Shown here: in pieces, positions 37,222-45,073 of the stretch
Layout: every line of letters begins with the position of its first letter
Numbering within the stretch: position 1 is the stretch's first letter
Position numbers and translations under genes: made by a program
Notes under the pieces: generated by a model
What the model saw: the letters and a program-made list of their open reading frames with translations, nothing else
Told to the model about the DNA's origin: nothing
Databases searched by the model: none
Assembly (NCBI GenBank): GCA_030431675.1
Contig: JAUIIV010000001.1
Span: 248,001-312,000 of the forward strand
Length of the DNA stretch: 64,000 bases
Source of the DNA: Gammaproteobacteria bacterium
GTDB taxonomy: Bacteria > Pseudomonadota > Gammaproteobacteria > UBA6186 > Azoamicaceae
Reading direction: 5' to 3'

Positions 37222-38144
37222 TTCAGCATATCTAGTTGCGGAATTACCGCATCAACATCATTATAATCATCCACTTGCGCATGCAGTAGTGGCTCTCTAC
37301 TATCTATCAACCAATCAACTTGTGTTTGCAAATAATAGTTACCTGCATACTCTACGCCCATATTACATGATATATATTCATTTGGATCTTTAGCAACACC
37401 TGCCATAAAAGAAAAACTACTAGGGTTGAGAGACACCAGCAAAGGGCTATAAAACATACTAGCAAAATCATGCAAAACACTTTCACACTGATAATCAACA
37501 CTTATACCCTGCTCATATAAAATTCCCACGTAATACTGCATATATTGCTGACAAGCTAAATTTTTATGACGTTTTTTATGTTGATCACAACTTAAAATGG
37601 TAACATGGTCAAAGCCTTTATCTTTGATCTTTGCTGCTATCCATTCTACTGTATCTCTTTTTACTAAATGATAATACTCTAATTTTACAAATGGCGCATC
37701 GCTACAGCGAAAATGTACCACAGGATTTCTTACTTGCAATTGTGGCAGATTATCCTGATAGGTTGCGGCAATCACTGGTCGTAACTGCTGCCAAAACTCT
37801 AAATAATTCAGTTTCTCGCGCCCGACCCTATCATATACACTCCAAGCACTATAGTGCGCAGAATGATATGGAACTGCAAAATTTATACGCTGCCAATCTA
37901 GCTTGCTATAAAATTTACGTAATTCTTTAGGCTCAGTAATTTTAAAGCTATGTTTTACGCGTGAAATGAGTATATCTTGCAAGCCTGATGCACGATAGTA
38001 AAAATAAGAAGATAGATTATTGCCTAAAGAGCTACTATGTATGCGTGGTGCAGGTATAGACTCATAACATATTAAAACAACTATACAAGGTATAAGTATT
38101 ATATATAAAATATAACGCCATTTAGATCTTAGTTTCTTTACCAA
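37218..38144 (-). CDS. Membrane-anchored glycosyltransferase-like protein (possible fucosyltransferase fold)
   Basis: This 308-residue protein has one N-terminal transmembrane helix (about 10-27) and a globular domain. VVHFRCSD near residue 142 matches the HxRxxD motif of alpha-1,2/1,6-fucosyltransferases and O-fucosyltransferases. [15 protein letters not shown] near 245 resembles their later Ser-x-Ser-Phe-Ser segment. That suggests a GT-B glycosyltransferase acting on surface glycans, but the match is short and the call tentative. It starts at a TTG inside the last codons of plsY (23-nt overlap). Confidence 0.6.
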   Translation of the reverse strand: MVKKLRSKWRYILYIILIPCIVVLICYESIPAPRIHSSSLGNNLSSYFYYRASGLQDILISRVKHSFKITEPKELRKFYSKLDWQRINFAVPYHSAHYSAWSVYDRVGREKLNYLEFWQQLRPVIAATYQDNLPQLQVRNPVVHFRCSDAPFVKLEYYHLVKRDTVEWIAAKIKDKGFDHVTILSCDQHKKRHKNLACQQYMQYYVGILYEQGISVDYQCESVLHDFASMFYSPLLVSLNPSSFSFMAGVAKDPNEYISCNMGVEYAGNYYLQTQVDWLIDSREPLLHAQVDDYNDVDAVIPQLDMLN

Positions 38145-38703
38145 ACCATAGCCTATATAAATTTGCCTTATGCCTTATTAATAGCACTATTGTTATAAAT
38201 GTCATGCTACAAGCAATTGCTACATTATGTAAAAATAACCAACCAATTATAGGGGCAAATAAAGCAGCGCAAACAGCACCTAATGAAGATAAGCGAGTAA
38301 TCCATATTACCCCAGCCCATACAGCAAAAATACATGCGCCTACGGGTAATGATAATCCAAAGTAAGCACCAAATGCAGTTGCAACTCCTTTACCACCACG
38401 AAAGCCAAAAAATATTGGAAAAATATGTCCAACAAAAGCCGCTAACATTATTCCAGCAATTAACCACGAATCTTGCAAATAAGTACTTGCTAAGAATGTA
38501 GGGATAAAACCTTTAGCGGCATCACCAAGCAATGTGACCACTGCAGGCACCTTACCGCCAAGCCGTAAGACATTAGTAGCCCCAGGATTATTAGAGCCCT
38601 TAGTGCGTGGGTCAGCTAATCCCCAACATTTGCACACTATAATCGCGCTTGACAAAGAACCTACGCAGTAGGCGCATATAATAAAAAAAGTATTAATTAG
38701 CAT
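38122..38703 (-). CDS. plsY: Glycerol-3-phosphate acyltransferase PlsY
   Basis: This 193-residue integral membrane enzyme has about five transmembrane segments and acylates glycerol-3-phosphate from acyl-phosphate. It has the family motifs YCVGSLSSAIIVCK, the GSNNPGATNVLR loop near residue 36 and FFGFRGGKGVATAFGA near 98. plsY opposite tsaD is a common gammaproteobacterial arrangement. Confidence 0.95.
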   Translation of the reverse strand: MLINTFFIICAYCVGSLSSAIIVCKCWGLADPRTKGSNNPGATNVLRLGGKVPAVVTLLGDAAKGFIPTFLASTYLQDSWLIAGIMLAAFVGHIFPIFFGFRGGKGVATAFGAYFGLSLPVGACIFAVWAGVIWITRLSSLGAVCAALFAPIIGWLFLHNVAIACSMTFITIVLLIRHKANLYRLWFGKETKI

Positions 38704-38765
38704 TGTGTTTTTAAGTTAAAATCGGCTACGCTTGTAGGCTAATATATTTGCACAGTTTGGATATA

Positions 38766-39827
38766 ATGTCTAGTAACTCTCTAAATGATCTAATATTAGA
38801 ACATATCATTGATATGGGAGGCATGATCCGCTTTGAAGACTTTATGAAACTAGCATTGTATACCCCTGGTTTAGGCTACTATAGCTCTAATTTACGCAAA
38901 TTTGGCAAATACGGTGATTTTGTGACAGCACCAGAATTGGGCCAAGCATTTAGTTCATGTATCGCTAAACAATGCCAGCAACTTTTTAATTCATTACCAC
39001 AAAAAAACATACTAGAGATAGGTGCAGGTAGTGGGCAGTTAGCTGCTGACTTGATAAAAACCCTAGGGTCTGATTTAGAAAACTATTATATCCTAGAAGT
39101 AAGCGCAGACTTGCAACAACGGCAAAAAAATATTGCGCCATCAGTACAACATTTGCACTCTTTACCACAAAATTTCAATGGTATCATTTTGGCTAATGAG
39201 GTTTTAGATGCCATGCCAATTGCTAAGTTCTTGCATAACTCAAATGGGTTACAGGAGTATTATGTCACTTCAGAATTTAAATTTACGACTGCCGCCCCAT
39301 CACAACAATTAGTTGACTATTTTGTCAAAACTGAATTAGAGCAACACCTAACTGATGAATATAGCTCTGAAGTTAACTTATGGATCCCGGGTTGGATTAA
39401 TTCTTTGTATTCTTGCTTAAATTCTGGAGCTATTTTGTTATTTGATTATGGATTTCCCCGTCATGAGTACTATCATGAGCAACGCAATACTGGCACTTTA
39501 ATGTGCCACCAACAACATAAAAGCCATACAGACCCACTATATATGCCTGGACAGCAAGATATTACTGCTCATGTAGATTTCACAGCAGTGGCGGAAGCTG
39601 GTTCTAATTGTGGCCTAGACATTGCTGGTTACACTAGCTTGGCAAGCTTCTTGCTAAATTGTGGGTTGGTATATGATTTCCATTCTACTCCAGCAAAAAC
39701 TGCAGAATTAAATTTGCTTACTTCACCAGCAGAAATGGGGGAGTTATTTAAGGCTATAGCTTTGTCGAAAAATATAAGAGAGAGCTTAATGGGATTTGAA
39801 AATTTTGATCGCACACATACATTGTAA
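38766..39827 (+). CDS. MidA/NDUFAF7-type SAM-dependent methyltransferase
   Basis: This 353-residue protein belongs to the DUF185 family. It has IRFEDFMKLALYTPGLGYY near the start, GDFVTAPELGQAF and the SAM-binding ILEIGAGSGQLAADL near residue 80. NGIILANEVLDAMP, LLFDYGFPRHEYYH and GQQDITAHVDFT follow. Mitochondrial NDUFAF7 dimethylates an Arg of a complex I subunit; the bacterial target is not settled. I chose the ATG at 38766 with GGA upstream; a TTG 18 nt earlier is also open. Confidence 0.88.
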   Translation: MSSNSLNDLILEHIIDMGGMIRFEDFMKLALYTPGLGYYSSNLRKFGKYGDFVTAPELGQAFSSCIAKQCQQLFNSLPQKNILEIGAGSGQLAADLIKTLGSDLENYYILEVSADLQQRQKNIAPSVQHLHSLPQNFNGIILANEVLDAMPIAKFLHNSNGLQEYYVTSEFKFTTAAPSQQLVDYFVKTELEQHLTDEYSSEVNLWIPGWINSLYSCLNSGAILLFDYGFPRHEYYHEQRNTGTLMCHQQHKSHTDPLYMPGQQDITAHVDFTAVAEAGSNCGLDIAGYTSLASFLLNCGLVYDFHSTPAKTAELNLLTSPAEMGELFKAIALSKNIRESLMGFENFDRTHTL

Positions 39828-40010
39828 TTAGCGCAACACTACCGTTGACCCACCAATCATATGGATCTGATCTAACAAATGCTGGAAGTCCACTTCCAGA
39901 TTTTCATTCTTTCGCTTTTCCTTTTGCAACTTAGCCTCTAAATCGCGAAGCTTGCGATCCTGTGCAGCTAACATTTCTACCATTTGCTCTACATCAACTT
40001 GTGAAACCAT
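39828..40010 (-). CDS. Small coiled-coil protein (60 aa)
   Basis: This 60-residue, highly charged protein is almost entirely one predicted coiled coil (MLAAQDRKLRDLEAKLQ onward), ending GGSTVVLR. An AGGAC ribosome-binding site lies 6 nt upstream of the ATG. It recalls SlyX- or ZapB-like small coiled-coil proteins in size only; I cannot name it. It is downstream of the nucleotide translocase gene, and its stop abuts the methyltransferase stop on the other strand. Confidence 0.6.
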   Translation of the reverse strand: MVSQVDVEQMVEMLAAQDRKLRDLEAKLQKEKRKNENLEVDFQHLLDQIHMIGGSTVVLR

Positions 40011-40150
40011 TGGTCTGTCCTACCTCGAACGTTAACAATGACATTATAATGACCTTGATCGGTGATTTGATTCAAGCCATTTGTGATCGACTTTTTGCAG
40101 GAAAATAGCCATCTGATCAAAAGGAAAATGCTTACAAACGACAACTTATG

Positions 40151-41647
40151 TTAGGCAGGTGCAAAATCTTTAGATGCGACAGGTTCAGCTTTAGTTGGGC
40201 CAACAGACTGAATACTAACGAATCTCTTGTTTAGATTATGTACCGCTAAAAGCCAAAATGCTACTACTAAAACAACCAGAGGAACCAACAAGGGCACCAC
40301 CCCCAGAATCGAGCCAGCTCCAAGAAGATCTATTAGCCCTAGCTGTAACCAAGAAGACCCTGATTTACCGAATCTCGCACCAACCAAATCAACTGCGGCC
40401 TTACCTTTGATTTTTGCTTCACGATCTAAAGGTATATAAGCCATCTCTTTAGTTGGATCAAATAGACAATACTTCATAGCTTTACAAGCAACATTATGCA
40501 CTGTGCCGACAAACACTAGCAGCATAAGTGGAGTAGTAAACTTAAGATCTGGATACCAAAAATATACAGCAAAGAACATAATACTAGTTAACCCTAAAAC
40601 AATTGGAGTTAGCTGAGCACTCAAATACCAACCATATCTTCTAATAACATTACCACCAACAAACACAGCGATAATTAGCGATACGATACCTAAAGAAAAT
40701 TGTAAAATTCCCATATATGATTGATAGTCATTCGGATCAGGATATTGTAATTGTAAAACCGCCTTCCAAGTAACCTCAACCAAGTTCACTGACAATCCAT
40801 ATCCGATAACCATAAGAGCTATCAACCCTAAGTAAGGAGAACGTACGATGTAGAGTATACTTTCCCGTAAAGATAACTTGGTCTTCTCTTCTTTAATTGT
40901 ATTACCGGTAATTTCACAGGTGTGTAGGTTTCTGTTCACCCACCAATACAAAGCCATAATCCAAAAACCAACTATGACAACTACCAACATTAAAGTATGC
41001 ACTGTAGATTCATAAGACTCATGCAACATAACCCTTGAATAAAAATATACTATGATACCGGCTAATATTGTTCCTATGTGTCCTCCGGCAGTATACAGTG
41101 CATAAAATCTAACTGCGTCTTTAACATTAGTAACTTGATTAGCAAATCCCCAAAACATCACACTAATCATTAGACCGCCCCAGAGCTCGGCTAACACAAA
41201 GAAACAAGTATTCATCCAATATCTGTAAACAGTGACCCAATGAGAGTGATTTTCGCCGATTAAACTTAATAAAGCATCTGCAGAAGCATGTGGACTTATA
41301 AGATCTCTATTAGGGAACAAATAAACGCCATAAGCCATAAAAAATATTAAAAATGGGCTTAGAATGACATAAAATAATTGGGATCTGGATAGCTTATTGC
41401 TGAGTTTAGAATAAACAAGCATCACAATAAAAGCGATGATTATTACCACGCCGCCCTTTAATGCGGGTATAACTTCTGCGCCGCCGCCATCACTAGTGAC
41501 TACTACGGTATCTTTGGTGGCGTTGAGAACGGTGTAATTAAAAGAGACGCAAAGCTTCATTAAAAATAATGGTAAAAACTTGCCAAGCTCACTAGCCTTA
41601 ACTGGCCAGCACCACTGGCGCCATTTGCTCATCGTCTCAGTCGTCAT
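40151..41647 (-). CDS. ATP/ADP (nucleotide) translocase, NTT/Tlc family
   Basis: This 498-residue protein has about 12 transmembrane segments. LGKFLPLFLMKLCVSFNYTVLNATKDTVVV at the N-terminus spans the family-typical K-F-lP and LK.tKDt signatures. EVIPALKGGVV, FFVLAELWGGLMISVMFWGFAN and AMKYCLFDPTKEMAYIPLD are further NTT hallmarks. These carriers exchange host ATP for ADP, or import nucleotides or NAD, in Rickettsiales, Chlamydiales and some Legionellales. Its presence argues for an obligate intracellular life style. Substrate cannot be assigned from sequence alone. An AGGG site precedes the ATG. Confidence 0.95.
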   Translation of the reverse strand: MTTETMSKWRQWCWPVKASELGKFLPLFLMKLCVSFNYTVLNATKDTVVVTSDGGGAEVIPALKGGVVIIIAFIVMLVYSKLSNKLSRSQLFYVILSPFLIFFMAYGVYLFPNRDLISPHASADALLSLIGENHSHWVTVYRYWMNTCFFVLAELWGGLMISVMFWGFANQVTNVKDAVRFYALYTAGGHIGTILAGIIVYFYSRVMLHESYESTVHTLMLVVVIVGFWIMALYWWVNRNLHTCEITGNTIKEEKTKLSLRESILYIVRSPYLGLIALMVIGYGLSVNLVEVTWKAVLQLQYPDPNDYQSYMGILQFSLGIVSLIIAVFVGGNVIRRYGWYLSAQLTPIVLGLTSIMFFAVYFWYPDLKFTTPLMLLVFVGTVHNVACKAMKYCLFDPTKEMAYIPLDREAKIKGKAAVDLVGARFGKSGSSWLQLGLIDLLGAGSILGVVPLLVPLVVLVVAFWLLAVHNLNKRFVSIQSVGPTKAEPVASKDFAPA

Positions 41648-41747
41648 AACCCTATTCGGTGTAGTTAAGTTATCGCATTATGCCATCACGTATTATGTTT
41701 GTCAAAAAACTTTATAGTGGCATTTATTGGCAAGCAGTATAGAGCAA

Positions 41748-42962
41748 CTATCTTTGCAACGCAATCTTTATTGCAGCTACACGCAGATTATCTATGGCAG
41801 CGCCGAACTCTGCGCCTTGTAGTCCCTCTGCTTGCAACTCTTGAGTGCTAACATTGTCAGCCGCAAGAAATGCTTTCCGCAGAATAGCTACTTGTGGATA
41901 AGGCTTGTCATTTAAGCCTAATCTACCAGTAGCATCTGCCTTACAAGCAAGTAAATATTTCTCCAACACTGCAGGATTTCTAAAAGCATCTAGGCCCTTA
42001 AACAATTTCAAAATAGTATCTGGGCGTAGTTCAGCAGCCCTATGTGCATGCAAATGCCACCTAGCCACCTTAACAGCTAAATCTCGATAGTGATTTGGAA
42101 CTCGATATTGCTTGCACCACTCTTGAATAGGTTTTACCCCTCTCTCCTCATGCCCTTTATGACTAGGCAAGTTTTGCTCAGGCGTTAACCCTTTACCTAA
42201 GTCATGGCACAAAGTAGCAAATCGAACATCGGTTGTTGCCCCATACACTACTGCCTGTTGCAAGGCCATCATAGTATGTACTCCAGTATCAACCTCTGGA
42301 TGATACTCAATCTTCTGCGGCACCCCCCAAAGTCTATTTAGCGCGGGAAATATTTTTTCCAACGCACCGCTTTCTCGCAATATAATGAAGAATTGCTGTG
42401 GATTATGCTCTGCTAGCGCGCGCTCTGTTTCTTGCCAAACACGCTCCGGTACTAAATTATCAACCTCTCCTGCAGACACCATGCTATGCATCAATGCCAT
42501 TGTTTCTGGCGCTACACTAAAATCAGGATATCGTGCTGCAAAACGCGCTAGTCTTAAGATACGTACTGGATCCTCCGCAAAAGCTGGAGATACATGACGT
42601 AGAATTTTTGCCTTTAAATCTCTTTGGCCTCCATAAGGATCAATTATGACGCCATCTGCAGTTTTAGCCATAGCGTTAATTGTCAAATCACGTCGCATTA
42701 AATCTTCTTCTAAAGTAACCGAGGATTCTGCATTACATATAAAGCCATAGTATCCCTTACCTGTCTTACGTTCCGTACGTGCAAGGGCATACTCTTCCTT
42801 AGATTCAGGGTGTAAAAATACTGGAAAATCTTTACCTACCGGTTGATAGCCTTGTTGCAGCATTTCATCAGCGGTAGCGCCTACCACCACCCAATCGCGA
42901 TCAACATTATCTTGTCCTAGCAACTCATCTCTTACACTACCGCCTACTAAATAGATATCCAC
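41748..42962 (-). CDS. cca: Multifunctional CCA protein (tRNA nucleotidyltransferase with HD domain)
   Basis: This 404-residue enzyme adds and repairs the tRNA 3' CCA. It has the class II nucleotidyltransferase start YLVGGSVRDELLG with DRDWVVVG, RRDLTINAMA, EDPVRILRLARFAARY and the ERVWQETERAL body. The C-terminal HD phosphohydrolase domain has LCHDLGKG near residue 250. It is 1 nt downstream of rsmD. Confidence 0.95.
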   Translation of the reverse strand: MDIYLVGGSVRDELLGQDNVDRDWVVVGATADEMLQQGYQPVGKDFPVFLHPESKEEYALARTERKTGKGYYGFICNAESSVTLEEDLMRRDLTINAMAKTADGVIIDPYGGQRDLKAKILRHVSPAFAEDPVRILRLARFAARYPDFSVAPETMALMHSMVSAGEVDNLVPERVWQETERALAEHNPQQFFIILRESGALEKIFPALNRLWGVPQKIEYHPEVDTGVHTMMALQQAVVYGATTDVRFATLCHDLGKGLTPEQNLPSHKGHEERGVKPIQEWCKQYRVPNHYRDLAVKVARWHLHAHRAAELRPDTILKLFKGLDAFRNPAVLEKYLLACKADATGRLGLNDKPYPQVAILRKAFLAADNVSTQELQAEGLQGAEFGAAIDNLRVAAIKIALQR

Positions 42963-42963
42963 T

Positions 42964-43518
42964 TCAGGCCTCTTTTTTTGCTAAATAAAATAAAACTTTT
43001 CCTGCTTTGCTCTTCTTATAAATCTTCCAGGTCGCTGGCAATAGATTTTCCTTAATAGCATTATCAAGTTCAAAGTATACTAAGCTGCCTTGTTTGACCC
43101 AACAATGCTCCTCAAGAGCAACAAAAGTCTTAGACAATAAATTTTTCTTATATGGAGGGTCAGCAAAAATTATATCTGCTGACCAGCCTTTTTGCTGGAG
43201 CCACTGCAGACAATCTGCCTGCTCAACTACATAGCCCTCTGCACCAAGTTCCCGGCTACTTTCTTCTAATGCTGCCACGTTGTCGTGTTCATATTCTACA
43301 GCATGCACAGACTTAGCGCCTCTTGATAACGCCTCCAATCCTAAAACTCCAGAACCTGCATACAAGTCTATACATGTAGCACCTACCAAATATGGAGCTA
43401 GCCAATTAAATAATGTCTCGCGCACTCTATCCGGGGTAGGACGCAATTGATCTTTAGCTAAAAAACTTACTTTGCGACTACGCCATTTACCTGCGATAAT
43501 CCTGATGTTAGACTTCAT
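42964..43518 (-). CDS. rsmD: 16S rRNA m2G966 methyltransferase RsmD
   Basis: This 184-residue enzyme methylates G966 of 16S rRNA. It has IRIIAGKWRSRKVSF at the start, RPTPDRVRETLFNWL, CIDLYAGSGVLGLEALSRGA for SAM binding and IIFADPPYKKNLL as the catalytic motif. Homologues start at the ATG at 43518; another in-frame ATG lies 12 nt upstream (43530). It is divergent from ftsY, the common gammaproteobacterial arrangement. Confidence 0.93.
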   Translation of the reverse strand: MKSNIRIIAGKWRSRKVSFLAKDQLRPTPDRVRETLFNWLAPYLVGATCIDLYAGSGVLGLEALSRGAKSVHAVEYEHDNVAALEESSRELGAEGYVVEQADCLQWLQQKGWSADIIFADPPYKKNLLSKTFVALEEHCWVKQGSLVYFELDNAIKENLLPATWKIYKKSKAGKVLFYLAKKEA

Positions 43519-43578
43519 GCTCGTTACCATTATTATGTATGTTTAATTGCCACAGCTATTGTTAGATGGCAAGGTAGA

Positions 43579-44475
43579 ATGAAAATGTTAAAATTCATAT
43601 CAGGATTATTACGCACCCGCCAACAATTTACCAGTAAACTGGCGAATTTGTTTAGAGGCAAACAGAAACTAGATGCCGAAACACTTAGCGAATTAGAAAC
43701 TATATTGCTTAACGCTGACGTAGGCTTCGCTACCACAGAATCAATTATACAGTACCTTACCAAACAAAAAATTAATCCCGAACAAGCAGAAGCTGCGATA
43801 CAAGATTATCTGACTAGTTTGCTAGAGCCTTGCGTAGCACCTCTGGTAATACAAAATAAGCCATTTGTAATCTTAATGATAGGGATTAATGGTGCCGGTA
43901 AAACCACAACCATTGGTAAAATTGCCAAACAACTGCAGAGCCAAGGTAAAAGTGTGATGTTAGCAGCCGGCGATACATTTAGAGCTGCAGCAATAGAGCA
44001 ACTCGATGCCTGGGGACAACGTAATAATATCCCTGTTATCAGCCAGCATACAGGCGCAGATAGCGCCTCGGTAGTATTTGATGCCTTACAATCCACACAG
44101 GCAAAAAATATAGATGTATTATTAGCTGATACCGCAGGTCGGTTACATACGAATGATAATTTATTAGAAGAGTTGAAAAAAGTTAAACGTGTGATGCATA
44201 AGCTTGACCCAAACGCACCCCATGAGACAATGTTGGTACTTGATGCTTCAATTGGCCAAAATGGCTTGCAACAAGCACTAAAGTTTCATGAGTCTTTGGG
44301 TGTAACAGGACTAGCTATAACTAAGCTTGATGGAACAGCCAAGGGCGGAATTATCTTTGCAATTGCAGAACAATTAAAACTTCCCATTCGCTACGTGGGT
44401 ATTGGAGAAGGTATAGATGACTTAATACCATTTGACGCAAAAACGTTTGTAGAGGATCTTTTTGTTAAAGATTGA
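43579..44475 (+). CDS. ftsY: Signal recognition particle receptor FtsY
   Basis: This 298-residue SRP GTPase consists of N and G domains only; the acidic membrane-binding A domain of E. coli FtsY is missing, as in many compact genomes. Motifs are GINGAGKTTTIGKIA (P-loop, near residue 102), DTFRAAAIEQL, LADTAGR, ITKLDGTAKGG and YVGIGEGIDDL. It docks ribosome-SRP complexes at the membrane. An AAGGT site precedes the ATG. Confidence 0.96.
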   Translation: MKMLKFISGLLRTRQQFTSKLANLFRGKQKLDAETLSELETILLNADVGFATTESIIQYLTKQKINPEQAEAAIQDYLTSLLEPCVAPLVIQNKPFVILMIGINGAGKTTTIGKIAKQLQSQGKSVMLAAGDTFRAAAIEQLDAWGQRNNIPVISQHTGADSASVVFDALQSTQAKNIDVLLADTAGRLHTNDNLLEELKKVKRVMHKLDPNAPHETMLVLDASIGQNGLQQALKFHESLGVTGLAITKLDGTAKGGIIFAIAEQLKLPIRYVGIGEGIDDLIPFDAKTFVEDLFVKD

Positions 44476-45073
44476 TTTTTCTTCTGCCGGTCATAATTTT
44501 CGTCGCTTATATGGTGAAGGAAAAAATCAACCAATTGCTAAAGCAGTTGGAATAAAAAAATATGGCTTGCCACTTAAAATTATAGATGCCACCGCCGGTC
44601 TTGGAACAGACGCGTTTGTTATGGCATGCTTGGGTTGTGAGGTAACCTTAATTGAGAGAAATCCGCAGCTATACCAACTACTAAAAGACGCTATCAGCAA
44701 CCCAACAGAAGAGATATCTTCTATAGTTTCCCGCATGCGGGTTTTGCATGGTAATGCTATTGATTTATTGCCAGATATGCAGGCTGACGTTATATATTTA
44801 GATCCTATGTTTCCTTCCAGAAGTAAATCTGCCCTGGTAAAAAAAAATATGCGCGTCTTGAAAGAGTTGGTTGGGGAAGATGTTGACCAATCTAAGCTAC
44901 TTCAACCTGCGTGTTATGCTGCAAAAAGACGTGTAGTAGTAAAAAGACCTAAAGGTGCAATATATTTGACTGAAGACAAGCCTCATGTCAGCATTATCGG
45001 CAAGTCTAGCCGTTTTGATATTTACATGCCTATGGAAAAGCAAAATTACATCAACTCCCCTTTAGACGTATAG
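44462..45073 (+). CDS. rsmJ: 16S rRNA m2G1516 methyltransferase RsmJ
   Basis: This 203-residue class I methyltransferase has the RsmJ pattern: IDATAGLGTDAFVMACLGCEVTLIERN (two SAM-binding motifs, split near residues 40-65), IYLDPMFPSRSKSALVKKNMR and RRVVVKRPKGA. It uses a TTG start overlapping the ftsY 3' end by 14 nt, so it is translated with ftsY. Its 3' end overlaps the 867-residue gene tail to tail by 23 nt. Confidence 0.92.
   Translation: MLKIDFSSAGHNFRRLYGEGKNQPIAKAVGIKKYGLPLKIIDATAGLGTDAFVMACLGCEVTLIERNPQLYQLLKDAISNPTEEISSIVSRMRVLHGNAIDLLPDMQADVIYLDPMFPSRSKSALVKKNMRVLKELVGEDVDQSKLLQPACYAAKRRVVVKRPKGAIYLTEDKPHVSIIGKSSRFDIYMPMEKQNYINSPLDV

Noticed and set aside
43550-43576. TTGCCA/TGGCAA inverted repeat between rsmD and ftsY as a regulator site
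   Set aside because: It is short, with poor flanking symmetry, and overlaps plausible promoter sequence; not separable from chance.
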